Source: Cephalotus follicularis (Eukaryota; Streptophyta; Magnoliopsida; Oxalidales; Cephalotaceae). From it: a stretch of 64,000 nucleotides of DNA. The DNA is taken from positions 761,709-825,708 of the forward strand of contig BDDD01000058.1 of NCBI GenBank assembly GCA_001972305.1, read 5' to 3'. The translations under genes were made by a program, and so were the position numbers. The notes under the pieces are model-generated. The model had not been told where the DNA came from. It worked only from the letters and a program-made list of their open reading frames with translations, and did no database searches. Of the stretch, positions 53,991 to 64,000 are shown in pieces (position 1 is the first letter of the stretch; each line of letters opens with the position of its first letter).

Positions 53991-55274
53991 TATGGTGATA
54001 TCAGTATTAAACATACATTACAGCATTTCATTCAACAGTATAAAAACAATATGCGGAAGCAGTCAATAAGCCAGAATGTAAATACAAGCCGTCCGCACGC
54101 ATCCCATACTACGTGCGGGTACAAGTCAAATATTATCCTTAACATAAGGAAATACAACGTAAACGAGGTATGAACCGTTCATTTCATTAGAATAAAACAT
54201 AAGAACAACAACCTTAAGAAGATAAAAGAAGCTCTCCCAGCTTCAGCAGCAACTCCAACGTCTTCGCTCAATCTGAAATTGTAGGGGTTAGCCGCTGTCC
54301 TCACTTGGCTAAGTAGGAAGATAATGCATGCTAAGGAATATAAGAATGCAATATGTATGAAAGTTTATATAAAATAACATTTAGTATTCCAAAGAATAAG
54401 CAACCATGCCAAGTGGCCATGGACAATACAGTGCAAGCATACCGCACAAGGGTACAATGAATTCATACAGTGGTTGGGTGTCACATGTCGCTAACTCCTA
54501 GCACCAATTGTGCACCACCTAACTATCACCCTATGCACCAAGGATGACAGAACAGGTAACATTTACTACCGGCGTTGGCGGGTAGTTTAACAGTAATTTG
54601 TGCAAGGCAGACATTTGGGTGATACTCTGGCCAACTCCTGGCACCCAGGATCACATCCGTAGTCAGTGATATCCCCCATCACTAAACTACGGCAGTAAGC
54701 ATAGACAATCAATTCAATCAGTGCAATTCAATAGTAATATTACATATATAATTAATATGCAATACCAAGTGTTTTCTTTAGAAACATATATCATTTCAGT
54801 GATCGTACATCTCATATGAGGAAAACAATATCAGTACAGTAGTGGTTTCCAGTTTGGCAAACAAAACAGTAGGTACCTCTCATGTAGGAGGAAAATCAGT
54901 AGTTCTTTTTAGGTAAGAAGTGTTCATTTGAAAATGATAGGATAATATCATGTATTGTGCATATAGTACATAGTTGATTCAATCATTAGAATATGAAACA
55001 GTAGGTTGATAACAGTCATTGGTATATACTAATCATCAGCAGCATATACAGAGCAATATCACAAATCAGTAGCAATGCAAGGACTCATAAAGAATAGTAT
55101 TACATAGTCAATTCTTATGCAACTCTCTCAAGGAGTTCGTACATTGTGTAATTTTTGGAATGTAAATGTATATGAGGCTAGGATTGATTGTTCTAATCAT
55201 CCGTATGGAGGTCAGATTCATTACATCCAAAATTGAGACATTAATAGGACTTATTTCAGTAAAATTTCCCGGAA

Positions 55275-55388
55275 CAGTCGACTGCTCTCAAGAACAGTCG
55301 GTTGTATTGGATGAGTAGTCGACTGCTTTGCCTTGGCAGTCGACTGGATAGGTTGAGTAGTCGACTGCTATGAAGAACAGTCGACAGC
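55275..55388. repeat. GTCGAC palindrome array (CAGTCGACTG form), LTR of K, cluster 1
   Basis: Units start at 55275, 55295, 55316, 55337, 55358 and 55378; spacings are 20, 21, 21, 21 and 20. TAGTCGACTG alternates with CAGTCGACTG. Confidence 0.92.
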
Positions 55389-56436
55389 TCCTGCCCAGAA
55401 AATGCAGGCAGTAGCAGTTTGCATATTTCTCATTCCAAATTCAATATAATCAAAGCGTGTAACAATGCAGAAAATGAACATACATAATATGCATACTATA
55501 TCTTCCATAACATATCATTACCCCTAAGCTTATCCCAAGATCAATTGCAATTGACCTTTCTCTTTGAGTTCCAAGCCTTCTTTACCAACAATCTTTCAAT
55601 CCAGGATAATATAATCTAAACATGCATGTTTATGGACACATGCATCAGTACCAGTAGGTTTCAGTAGTAATTATAACAGTTACAATTCCAACAGTAGCTT
55701 AATCATCAAGTTCATTGAGTCTTAAACATCACTCTTACCCTTCTACCACTTTCTCTTTGAACTCTATGTCAAATACCATTAAATTTTGGGTTCATTGATC
55801 TTAAGTGTGTCGACAGAAGATGCATATTTACATTTAGGAAACCAGTAAGCATATCCTGACCTTAACATCAACTATAATCCAATCTAGAGGTTATATCCAC
55901 CCATTTGCACTTGAACCATTTAACACTTTCTATTCCAATTCTAAGAGTTGTTGATTCTAATTCATTAACAGGAGGTATTAACATTCCTAGTTACATCATT
56001 AATATATTAAGAGAGATTTCGGATTTGGAACTTACCAGGAGAAGTCCAAGCTTCCAAGTTCCCCCCTTGAGCTCTAAACCATCAACATGCAAGCTCCTTT
56101 AATTCTCCAGCAATCCCCCTCTATCTCCAGTGTTTTCTAACACTCACACACAGTGCTAGCAGTTGATATAAGGCTCAGGAATCTTGAATTCGCCAAAGCA
56201 TTTACTCAGCCTCTCTCATTCCTTCTCTCTCTCACATGCATTTCTTTTCTCTCCTCTTTTGTATCTCTTTCTCACCTTTCTCCCTTTTCTATTTTGTTTT
56301 GCAGGTTGCAGAGAACATGCAAGCATTCTATCTTGCATGCTCTAGCAGTCCCTGACGCGCATGACACTTGCCCCTTCATGCAATGCCCATTGATTTAGTC
56401 TAACAGGCATGCACAGACACCTGTTATGTACCATTC

Positions 56437-56567
56437 CAGTCCACTGGATGCATTGGCCAGTAGACTGTCCACAACACGCATCAGGCAGTCGACTGCTCCC
56501 CTGTGACAGTCGGCTGCCCCTTCATAAACCAGGTAGTCGACTTTCCCCCCTGTGGTAGTCGGCTGTC
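56437..56567. repeat. GTCGAC palindrome array (CAGTCGACTG form), LTR of K, cluster 2
   Basis: Units start at 56437, 56458, 56486, 56507, 56534 and 56556; spacings 21, 28, 21, 27 and 22. Confidence 0.85.
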
Positions 56568-56735
56568 AAGGTCGTTTTAGGGTTTCCTTAAGCTTGATTT
56601 TCACCAAATTGCATCTATATTCATCCCAAGCAATTACCAATCACAAATTATAATAATTGGACATTAAATTCAAATGAGTGCATATTTTATTAATCATCAT
56701 TACAATGTACACGAATTGAATTTGCGATTATTACA

Positions 56736-56752
56736 TTCCTCCCTCCTTAAAG
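56736..56752 (-). other. Polypurine tract of gypsy K
   Basis: The minus strand reads AAGGAGGGAGGAA just before the LTR start TGTAATAATC. Confidence 0.7.
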
Positions 56753-56781
56753 AAAATTCGTCCTCGAATTTAGCCCTTGCA

Positions 56782-57363
56782 TCACATTTCAAATAGGTGG
56801 GGAATTGTCTCCCTCATTTCTTCCTCAAGTTCCCACGTGGCTTCCTCGGCTCCGTGAAAATGCCACAGCACCTTGACCATAGGGATGGTCTTGTTCCTTA
56901 GAACCTTTTCCATGCGATCCACTATCCTCGTCGGCCTTTCTTCATATGTCAATTTCGGGCTAATGAATCCAGGGTCGTAGCTCAAAACGTGAGATGGGTC
57001 GAGTACGTATTTCCGTAACATGGAAACATGAAATATGTTATGCACGTCCGACAAGCTAGGCGGTAGTGCAATCTGGTATGCTACATCCCCCACTCTCTCT
57101 AGTATCTCGTAAGGTCCAATGTACCTCAGAGCTAACTTCCCTTTAAGGCCAAAACGGTATATCCCCTTCGAAGGCGAGATCTTCAAGAAAACATGATCTC
57201 CCTTCTCAAATTCCAGCTTTCTCCTCTTGCTGTCGGCGTAACTCTTCTGTCGACTCTATGCAGCTAGCAATCTCTTCTTGATCATCTCCACTTTATCAGT
57301 GGTCTCCTGTACCAAGTCCGGTCCAAACACTTGCCTCTCACCTACCTCGTCCCAGCAAATAGG
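56782..57363 (-). pseudogene. Gypsy K integrase C-terminus and chromodomain
   Basis: Same frame as the pol ORF to its right after a TGA (RKCR-x-PICWDEVGERQ, near 57364). A second stop, TAG near 57257, sits in LLAA-x-SRQKSYADSKRR where CAG is expected. The open part (57186-56782) has KGKLALRYIGPYEILERVG (GPY module) and a chromodomain with TIPMVKVLWHFHGAEEATWE. It is nearly intact apart from two point changes. Confidence 0.85.
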
Positions 57364-59079
57364 TCATCTGCACTTTCTCCCATACAAGGCTTCATACGGA
57401 GCCATTCCAATGCTGGTGTTGAAACTGTTGTTGTAGGAGAACCCAATCAATGCCAGATGATCCTCCCAACTCCCAGCAAAATCAATCATGCAAGCCCGTA
57501 ACATATCCTCCAGAGTCTGGATAGTACGCTCGGACTGTCCGTCAGTCTGTGGGTGAAATGCGGTGCTAAAGTTCAAGGTCGTGCCTCGCTGCATCAACAC
57601 ACAGCCCAAGCCTTTACCCGATGCATCGCTGTAGACTGCAAAGCCCTCATTACCCTCAGGTAACGCCAAGATAGGAGCGGAAATCAATCGGTTCTTCAGC
57701 TCACGAAAGCTGGCCTCACAGTCATCATCCCAAACAAACACAGTCTTCTTCTGGGTGAGTCTGGTCAAGGGTTCTGCTATCCTTGAAAAGTTCTGGATGA
57801 ACCTCCGATAATACCCTGCCAACCCTAAGAAACTGCGAACCTCCGTCACATTCTTGGGTTGTGGCCAGTCCCTTACAACCTCAGTCTTTGACGGATCCAC
57901 CGTCAAGCCCTCTCCAGATATTATGTGACCGAGAAAGATCACATGGTCAAGCCAGAACTCGCATTTGCCAAACTTGGCATACAGTCGGTGTTCTCTGAGA
58001 ACCTGTAATACCATCCTCAGATGCTGAGTGTGCTCCTCTTCACTACTCGAATAGACCAGTATATCATCGATGAATACCACAACGAACTGGTCTAGGTATG
58101 GCCGAAATACGTCATTCATCAATGACATAAAAGCTGCCGGTGCATTGGTAACACCGAAAGGCATCACTAAGAACTCGTAGTGACCGTACCGAGTCCGGAA
58201 GGCGGTCTTCTCAATGTCCCCTTCCTTTACTCTCAACTGGTGGTAACCCGATCTCAAATCGAGCTTAGAAAACACCCTCGATCCTTGCAACTGATCAAAT
58301 AAATCCTCAATGTGGGGTAAAGGATATTTATTTTTGATAGTCGCTTTGTTCAACATGCGATAATCGATACAGAGCCTCATCGACCCATCCTTTTTCTTGA
58401 CGAACAAAACCGGTGCACCCCATGGAGAAACACTGGGTCTTACAAAACCCTTATCAATCAGGTCTTGTAACTGCAGCTTCAGCTCCCGTAACTCAGCCGG
58501 AGCCATTCGATAGGGTGATTTTGAGATAGGAGCCGTTCCAGGAACAAGATCAATAACGAACTCCATACTCCTCTTGGGTGGTAGGGATCCCAAGTCGTCA
58601 GGAAACACATCTGGAAATTCGCACACAACTGGAATTTCCTCCAGGCTCAAACTTTTCTCCTTCCTCCGGTCAATGACATAGGCCAAATATCCCTCGCATC
58701 CCTTCTCCAGGTATCTCGATGCTCGGATAAAAGATATGATCGGTGTTGAAAACCCTTTGTCTCCCTTGAACTGAAAGATCGTTCCATCGGGCAGACAGAA
58801 ATCCACGGTCTTGTGGTAGCAATCCATACGGGCACGGTGCGCCGATAGCCAATCCATCCCCAATATCACATCGAAGTCACGGATAGGCAGCACGATAAGA
58901 TGTGCATATAAAGGAATGTCTGCCATAGACATCTCACAACTTCTATATACCGAGTCGGTATACACAGAAGTTCCAGTCGGTGTACCCACATCAAGTGTAT
59001 AAGGCAAACTGTCAGGAGTAACATCTAAGCAAGATGCAAAATATGCAGATATAAAAGAGTGTGTAGCACCAGAATCCAT
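57364..59079 (-). CDS. pol: Gypsy K pol: protease, RT and in-frame RNase H-integrase fusion
   Basis: A 571-codon open frame. Protease: [15 protein letters not shown] with catalytic DSG, then [68 protein letters not shown], catalytic [20 protein letters not shown]; complete as far as seen. RNase H starts [20 protein letters not shown] and then, at about 57582, passes in frame to the integrase piece [19 protein letters not shown] with the catalytic Glu. The rest of RNase H, the integrase zinc finger and two catalytic Asps are deleted. The start is where homology begins; gag is missing upstream. Confidence 0.9.
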   Translation of the reverse strand: MDSGATHSFISAYFASCLDVTPDSLPYTLDVGTPTGTSVYTDSVYRSCEMSMADIPLYAHLIVLPIRDFDVILGMDWLSAHRARMDCYHKTVDFCLPDGTIFQFKGDKGFSTPIISFIRASRYLEKGCEGYLAYVIDRRKEKSLSLEEIPVVCEFPDVFPDDLGSLPPKRSMEFVIDLVPGTAPISKSPYRMAPAELRELKLQLQDLIDKGFVRPSVSPWGAPVLFVKKKDGSMRLCIDYRMLNKATIKNKYPLPHIEDLFDQLQGSRVFSKLDLRSGYHQLRVKEGDIEKTAFRTRYGHYEFLVMPFGVTNAPAAFMSLMNDVFRPYLDQFVVVFIDDILVYSSSEEEHTQHLRMVLQVLREHRLYAKFGKCEFWLDHVIFLGHIISGEGLTVDPSKTEVVRDWPQPKNVTEVRSFLGLAGYYRRFIQNFSRIAEPLTRLTQKKTVFVWDDDCEASFRELKNRLISAPILALPEGNEGFAVYSDASGKGLGCVLMQRGTTLNFSTAFHPQTDGQSERTIQTLEDMLRACMIDFAGSWEDHLALIGFSYNNSFNTSIGMAPYEALYGRKCR

Positions 59080-59517
59080 CAGGGTTCAAGCACAATCACA
59101 TAGCAATTCACAGAGCAACCAATGAATTCAGGCAATACAGTACAATAATCAGTAGTGATCGATTTGATCCACATCAGTCGGGTTATTTTCAAAATGTTTA
59201 CAAAGTGACACATTTGAAAATAGGTATTTTCTGTAGAAAATATCAGTAAACAGTTTCAGTAGTGTAAATCATTACCGGTTTGGTTGAAATTTCTTTGTTT
59301 GGTCAATACATAATTTTGTACCCAAAATATCTTATTCCAACCACATGTATATATTTCTAAAGTGTTAAAACATTAGAAATTGTAATCGACACACAAACAG
59401 TTCACAATCAGGCAGTAAACAGTACATATGCAATGCATACATATGATCAAATGCACCCAAACAAGAATTGGGATCGTTCCGTGTCATCCGATGAAGAAAT
59501 CTTCAAACAGTAGCAAA

Positions 59518-59870
59518 GACGTCGACGTCTTTCCCAAAGACGTCGATGTCTTCCAGTCATGCGTCGAAATCTAAGCCTCAGTGTCAACTTGTTCTTCTAC
59601 AGAAGGGGGCCTTAAACGACCGCGTATCATGGAAATAGCATCGATGTCTAAATAAAAGGCGTCGATGTCTTTTTCAACAAAACCCAGGTAAGCAGCCTGA
59701 GTGTCGACGTCTTCCCAAGGACGTCGACCTCTCTCAGTCAGTGTCGAGGTAAAACATGAAAGACGTCGATATAATTAAAAAGGGATCGACGTTTTAGGGT
59801 CTGGGTCCTCAAAACGATAGCGTATTACATAAAGGAGTCGACGTTATTCTAAAAGAAGTCGACGTCATTT
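59518..59870. repeat. GTCGAC palindrome cluster (AAAGACGTCGACGTCTTT form), LTR M, cluster 1
   Basis: The unit AAAGACGTCGACGTCTTT is perfect at 59516-59533. TCGA cores lie at 59522, 59543, 59564, 59641, 59662, 59704, 59724, 59744, 59766, 59786, 59838 and 59859, with 20-21 bp within groups. Confidence 0.9.
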
Positions 59871-60707
59871 CCAACAGTGTCATCTTCTACCTCGCGACTT
59901 ATCAAACAGTAACTTCAACAACCCACAAACATGCATTTCAACGGGTAAACATGGCAAGAAACCCACATGCAGATACTTAACACATACCTAACATGTCATG
60001 GCATCAAACCAGTAACCAAAACAGTTCAAGAATCATGCATAGAATACACTCAAAATCATAGACTAAGCATGGATAATAACTTGAGATACAGTCATGGCTT
60101 TCCCCTACCTCTTGTCCCACGTTAGGAACAGGAAAGTCCACCCCTTTGTGTATCCAACCGGTCACAGCAACTCCCAAAGGTTCGTCCCGAAGTTGCACTA
60201 GTGGCTCCAAGCTCCAAGCTTCCAAGCTTCAAGTTCAAAAATGGTGGAAATGTTTTCTCTCCTTTAATTTATAATTTCTAACAGTCACAGTGTCTCTCTC
60301 AGGTGTATGGTTCTTTCCCAAACAGTAGCCGAAGGTAAGGGGGTGAGGGATGTCTTTTATGCACTCTTCTTTCTTTATTTTGTGTTTTACAGGCCACATG
60401 CATGTAGGGCACTCCCACCTTCTGCATGCAGTCACTGCGTTGGTTTTTCTCCCTCCTGCATGCCAGACAGTGCCCTTCCCTTCTATCCATCCAATGCATG
60501 TACACTTGTTCCATTTCTCTTGCATGCCTTGCATGTCCATCCATACAAGTCACACTTGCTCAAAACTTCTGTCATGCAGGTTAGGGGGTAGGGTGCATGC
60601 CCAACACGTCCCAAGTCATGCCCCAAGGCGTCTGCAAAAGCCCTATCTCGATTCTCCCCTCGCACGTTTTTGACAGCAGAGTAACATGCATGGCATTCGC
60701 AGATAAG

Positions 60708-60862
60708 GCGTCGACGTCTTTCTAGAAGAAGTCGATGTCTTTAATCAAAACCACCAAGAACGTCGATGCCTTCGTCCAGGTCGATGTGCATGTGCATGCA
60801 GTTACGTGAAACATTCTGTCAAAAAGGCGTCGACGTGTTTCATAAAGAAGTCGACGTCTTTC
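60708..60862. repeat. GTCGAC palindrome cluster (AAAGACGTCGACGTCTTT form), LTR M, cluster 2
   Basis: TCGA cores lie at 60711, 60732, 60763, 60781, 60830 and 60851; pairs are 18-21 bp apart. Confidence 0.88.
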
Positions 60863-61040
60863 CTTCAAGACAGCGTCGTTTTAGCCCTTTATACATTCCT
60901 TGGACATATAACACCAAAGCTTCCTAAAGAAGGATTGGAAAACATCATCAAATTTGGAAAATTCATCTTTTATTTAATTCCACAATTTAAGAGTACAATC
61001 ACTTGTGAAATAATATTACATGGAAATCTCGGGCGTTACA

Positions 61041-61525
61041 CTCCGATAGGTCAAACATCTGGCTACATATTCGGCAATTTCCCGCTTCATACCACTCCAC
61101 CAGTAATTCTTCTTCAGGTCATGCCACATCTTGGAACTTCCTGGGTGAACACTGTATCTCGATTTGTGAGCTTGTTGCAGTAGCACATTCTTGATACTCT
61201 CGTCATTCAGGACACATATCCTCCCCCGGAACCTCAATATGCCATCTGTATGTACGGAGAACTCAAGGTTCTCACGAATACTCCACAAATCAGCATCACT
61301 GTACTGAGCAGTCAAAATACTCTCGAGAAGTTCCGGTTGTGCTCTCATACTTGGCACAATCACTCCTCGGGAAACCATGAACGGATTCCATCTCTGAAAT
61401 TCCCCCAACAGATTCCACTGCGAAACCATAGCTCCAGCAATCATCGCCTTGCGACTCAGTGCATCAGCCACTACATTTGCCTTTCCCGGGTGGTATTGTA
61501 TATATCAGTTATAGTCATTGAAGAA
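61041..61525 (-). pseudogene. Gypsy L RNase H end and integrase zinc-finger start
   Basis: Two stops at the right end (RRWV-x-FFNDYN-x-YIQYHPGKANVVADALSRK), then an open segment. The integrase zinc region has AHKSRYSVHPGSSKMW (two His) and ends in CLTYRS, where the family has CLTC; the sequence is then cut by LTR M. No catalytic core remains. Confidence 0.82.
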
Positions 61526-62173
61526 TTACACCCATCGCCTATGTCTCATGTTAAACTCCTTCTGGGAAAACAAATATTTCAAGCTCTTATGGTCAGTAAA
61601 GATTTCAAACTGAGCTCCATAGAGGTAGTGCCTCCATTTCTGCAAGGCAAATACTATGGCCGCCAACTCAAGATTGTGTACAGGATAGTTTTCCTCGTAC
61701 GGCTTCAACTTTCTAGATGCGTATGCAATCGCCCTGCCATGTTGCATAAGAACGCATCCCAATCCTTTCCTAGAAGCATCAATGTAGACAGTAAAGCCCT
61801 TATTACCCTCAGGTAATGCAAAAATTGGAGCCGAAACCAACCGACTCTTTAACTCTTGGAAACTCGTCTCACAAGACTCATCCCACACAAAACTGGACTT
61901 CTTCTGAGTCAACTGTGTCAGTGGTGCAGCAAGCTTCGAGAACCCCTTGATGAATCTGCGGTAATAGCAAGCCAATCCCAAGAAACTACGCACCTCTGTA
62001 ACTTTTCTCGGTTGGGGCCAATCAACAATGCTCTCAATCTTCGAAGGATCCACTGACAATCCTTCACTCGACACTATGTGACCTAAGAAAGTCACATGAT
62101 CCAGCCAAAATTCACACTTGCTGAATTTGGCGTACAGCTGTTCCTTCCGTAGTATCTGAAATACAATCTTCAA
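61526..62173 (-). pseudogene. Gypsy L RT thumb and RNase H
   Basis: In frame with the RT ORF to the right, separated by a TAG (EEHM-x-HLKIVF, near 62175) in place of CAG. Shows [45 protein letters not shown] and the RNase H segments [33 protein letters not shown] and [11 protein letters not shown]. The active-site YSDAS is YIDAS here. Confidence 0.87.
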
Positions 62174-62176
62174 GTG

Positions 62177-63274
62177 CTACATGTGTTCCTCAACGCTCTC
62201 TGAGTAGATCAAGATGTCATCTAAGAATATCACAACCAACTGATCAAGATACGGTTGGAACACTCTGTTCATCAGACACATAAAGGCTGCAGGAGCATTA
62301 GTCAAACCAAACTGCAATATTAGAAACTCGTAGTGCCCATATCTGGTTCGGAATGCAGTCTTCTCCACATCACCTTCTCGGATCCTCATCTGATGGTAAC
62401 CTGTCCTCAGGTCAAGTTTGGAGAATACAGTTGAGCCTTGCAATTGGTCGAACAACTCCTCAATATGTGGCAGAGGATACTTGTTCTTCACCATCACTTG
62501 ATTTAGCAGCCTGTAGTCAATGCATAGACGCATTGATCCATCCTTCTTCTTCACAAATAGAACCGGTACTCCCCATGGTGATACACTCGATCTGATAAAA
62601 CCCTTGTCAAGATAATCCTGCAATTGAACTTTTAACTCCATCAGTTCGGCAGGAGCCATTCGGTATGGTGCTCTGGATATCAGAGCAGTTCCAGGCAATA
62701 ATTCAATGCTGAACTCTATGTCCCTCTCCGGTGGCAAAGAAGTGAGTTCATCTGGAAACACATCAGGAAAATCACATACAACAGGCACTTGATCAATACT
62801 AGGCGTACCTTTCGTATGATCAATCACATACGCCAAATAGCCTTCACATCCTTGTTTGAGATATTTCTGTGCTCGTTTATATGAAATGATTGGAGCAGTA
62901 ACATTCTTCTCCCCGATAAACTTACATTCAGTCCCATCTTGCAGATAAAATGTCATCATCTTGTTGTAACAATCAACACAAGCATGATGAGAATACAGCC
63001 AATCCATCCCCAAGATTACATCAAAATCTCGGATAGGTAACACTATCAAATCAACGGACAATTCAATCCCAGCTACCATGATTTCACAGTCCTTCATAAC
63101 AGTATCAGATAAGAGACAAGTACCCGCGGGAGTACTCACCTCCAACACATAAGGTAGTCTAGAAGTAACACCATGTAACTTGCGAGCAAAACTAGATGCA
63201 ATAAATGAATGCGTCGCACCAGGGTCAATCAACACATGAGCTAATATGCCAGATATGGAAATAGTACCTCCCAC
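62177..63274 (-). CDS. pol: Gypsy L protease and reverse transcriptase
   Basis: A 365-codon open frame ending at the TAG described for the neighbour. Protease: [17 protein letters not shown], where the usual DSG is DPG, then [14 protein letters not shown] linker with [20 protein letters not shown] leads to [65 protein letters not shown] and the catalytic site FLDD, where most gypsy elements have FIDD. It likely processed gag-pol and copied RNA to DNA. A TGA near 63308 (VYT-x-SKDD) separates it from gag. Confidence 0.88.
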   Translation of the reverse strand: MGGTISISGILAHVLIDPGATHSFIASSFARKLHGVTSRLPYVLEVSTPAGTCLLSDTVMKDCEIMVAGIELSVDLIVLPIRDFDVILGMDWLYSHHACVDCYNKMMTFYLQDGTECKFIGEKNVTAPIISYKRAQKYLKQGCEGYLAYVIDHTKGTPSIDQVPVVCDFPDVFPDELTSLPPERDIEFSIELLPGTALISRAPYRMAPAELMELKVQLQDYLDKGFIRSSVSPWGVPVLFVKKKDGSMRLCIDYRLLNQVMVKNKYPLPHIEELFDQLQGSTVFSKLDLRTGYHQMRIREGDVEKTAFRTRYGHYEFLILQFGLTNAPAAFMCLMNRVFQPYLDQLVVIFLDDILIYSESVEEHM

Positions 63275-63299
63275 AACAGTAATAGATTCTGGTACATCA

Positions 63300-64000
63300 T
63301 CTTTAGATCAGGTATAGACCCTACCTTTTACAATCCCCTTTCCGGTGTCTCTCCGCTGTTGAGCCGCTGCAACACTACCACTAGCACCAGCACTCCCCTG
63401 TTGGCTGCGTGCATGATCCCTCATCATCGGGCATTTACTCAGCATGTGATCTTGCGAGCCACACCTCAAGCACTTTCCCATCTTCTTCCAGCATTCAGTC
63501 TCATCATGGTTCTGACGACCACAAAAAGTACATCCACTAGCATTCTGTTCACTGTTTCGGCCAGGTGTCCTTGACCGTGTGCGTCGAGAACCTCCTTGCC
63601 CCCTGTTGTTAGACTTGGTTGACTTAGGAGGATTATTACTTCCCTACCCTTGTGACTGTACGGCCCTCAATTGATTAGTACGAGTCCATTATGCTCTTCT
63701 CTCATTGGCATCTTCTTCAAGAATCATCTCCCTCTCAGCAACTTCAACAAAAGAGGTCAGCTGCAACATCAACAACTTGGATCTGATATCTGGTCGAAGG
63801 CCTTTCAGGAACCTCCGGATCATCCGTGACTCTCCCTCCACAAGATAAGGCGTGTGTCCAGCCAGCTCCACAAATCTCGTCTGGTACTGAGCTACCATCA
63901 TGTCTCTTTGACGTAACTCCATCAACTCTGTCTCCCATCTGTCACGCTCTATCTGCAGTACATAAGCATCCAGAAACTCTGACTGGAATCTATCCCAAGT
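63300..64000 (-). pseudogene. gag: Gypsy L gag with two zinc knuckles (start outside window)
   Basis: From the right edge: RQRDMMVAQYQTRFVELAGH, then FLKGLRPDIRSKLLML and VEVAEREMILEEDA (typical gag helices), a TAA or TAG after NERRA (63689-63691), then a Gly/Arg/Ser-rich linker. Two CCHC knuckles follow: CTFCGRQNHDETEC near 63530 and CLRCGSQDHMLSKC near 63460. The end reads SVAAAQQRRDTGKGIVKGRVYT and passes in frame to the protease. It would be a nucleic-acid-binding structural protein; broken by at least two stops. Confidence 0.82.

Larger units (their letters stand above)
53996..56735 (-). repeat. 3' LTR of gypsy K (main part)
   Basis: Continues from 40825 after copia I. Related to solo LTR E: shares CATCCCATACTACGTG (54090) and GGGGTTAGCC (54283). 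Ends GATTATTACA. Short ORFs inside are not genes. Confidence 0.8.
40777..59085 (-). mobile_element. Gypsy K: Tekay-like element with chromodomain, truncated before gag
   Basis: The 3' LTR starts TGTCACACCCC at 40777, is interrupted at 40826 by copia I (TATGG duplication), resumes at 53991 and ends GATTATTACA at 56735. Pol follows to the protease at 59079. Homology then stops; gag and the 5' LTR are missing and LTR remnant M follows. LTR length without I is about 2.79 kb, matching solo LTR E. Confidence 0.8.
59086..61040 (-). repeat. Truncated LTR M (solo LTR E family)
   Basis: Ends GGGCGTTACA at 61040 like E. It shares with E stretches such as TTTCCCCTACC followed by GTTAGGAAC-AGGAAAGTCCACC (60100-60140, E 21060-21110). 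The left end (TGTCACGCC) is missing; it abuts the broken protease end of gypsy K, with the exact border uncertain by ~20 bp. Short ORFs at 60235-60673 on both strands are shadows in this LTR. Confidence 0.75.
61041..64000 (-). mobile_element. Gypsy L: Tekay-like element, gag to integrase start, truncated
   Basis: Reads from gag at the right window edge through protease, RT and RNase H to the integrase zinc finger, where LTR M cuts it. The LTRs are outside the window or lost. Confidence 0.85.

Noticed and set aside
60235-60673. Small Cys/His-rich ORFs on both strands
   Set aside because: They overlap in four frames inside LTR M; their His/Cys content reflects the ATGCATG-rich sequence.
1-64000. 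Naming the species
   Set aside because: Element families show a flowering plant, but no host gene is present to place it further.

Overview
This window is plant (eudicot-type) genomic DNA made almost entirely of LTR retrotransposons nested inside one another. I found no host gene, tRNA, rRNA or microRNA gene. Plant origin rests on the element families: Sirevirus-like and Angela/Tork-like Ty1/copia, Tekay-like chromodomain Ty3/gypsy and Athila-like Ty3/gypsy. Depth of nesting, solo LTRs and decayed reading frames point to gene-poor, probably heterochromatic DNA. I cannot name the species.

Layout, by nesting. Copia G (minus strand, Sirevirus-like) is an old host layer seen at 33949-34328 and 40728-40776. 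Gypsy B (minus) is inserted in G and spans 7675-33948. Inside B lie copia A (plus, 1-7674, at B's left edge), solo LTR N (9457-12130), gypsy-derived element D (14513-23905) and the complete Athila-like element F (plus, 24594-33343). Copia C (3113-5986) sits inside A's LTR, and solo LTR E (19147-21915) inside D's right LTR. G is cut again by copia H (34329-40722) and by the LTR of gypsy K, which starts at 40777 and resumes at 53991-59085. K's LTR holds copia I (40826-53990), which holds gypsy J (42505-48532). After K come a truncated LTR (M, to 61040) and gypsy L (61041-64000). Exact or one-mismatch target-site duplications support the ends of C, D, E, F, H, I, J and N.

The coding parts are gag, protease, integrase, reverse transcriptase, RNase H and, in H and I, a third ORF between pol and the 3' LTR. 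Nearly all carry stops, frameshifts or large deletions. In I and K the deletions that remove the RT and RNase H core are in frame and leave a long open ORF.

The most unusual signal is non-coding. Three retrotransposon lineages carry clusters of short palindromes centred on GTCGAC, spaced about 20-22 bp (two helical turns). They come in three forms: CCAGTCGACTGG, AAAGCGTCGACGCTTT and AAAGACGTCGACGTCTTT. Each element uses one form; related LTR backbones use different forms, and unrelated superfamilies share a form. In F, H and I the cluster lies just upstream of the LTR TATA box. In H and I a second cluster of the same form lies just upstream of the third ORF. This looks like a family-specific, phased binding-site system; the binding protein is not identified.
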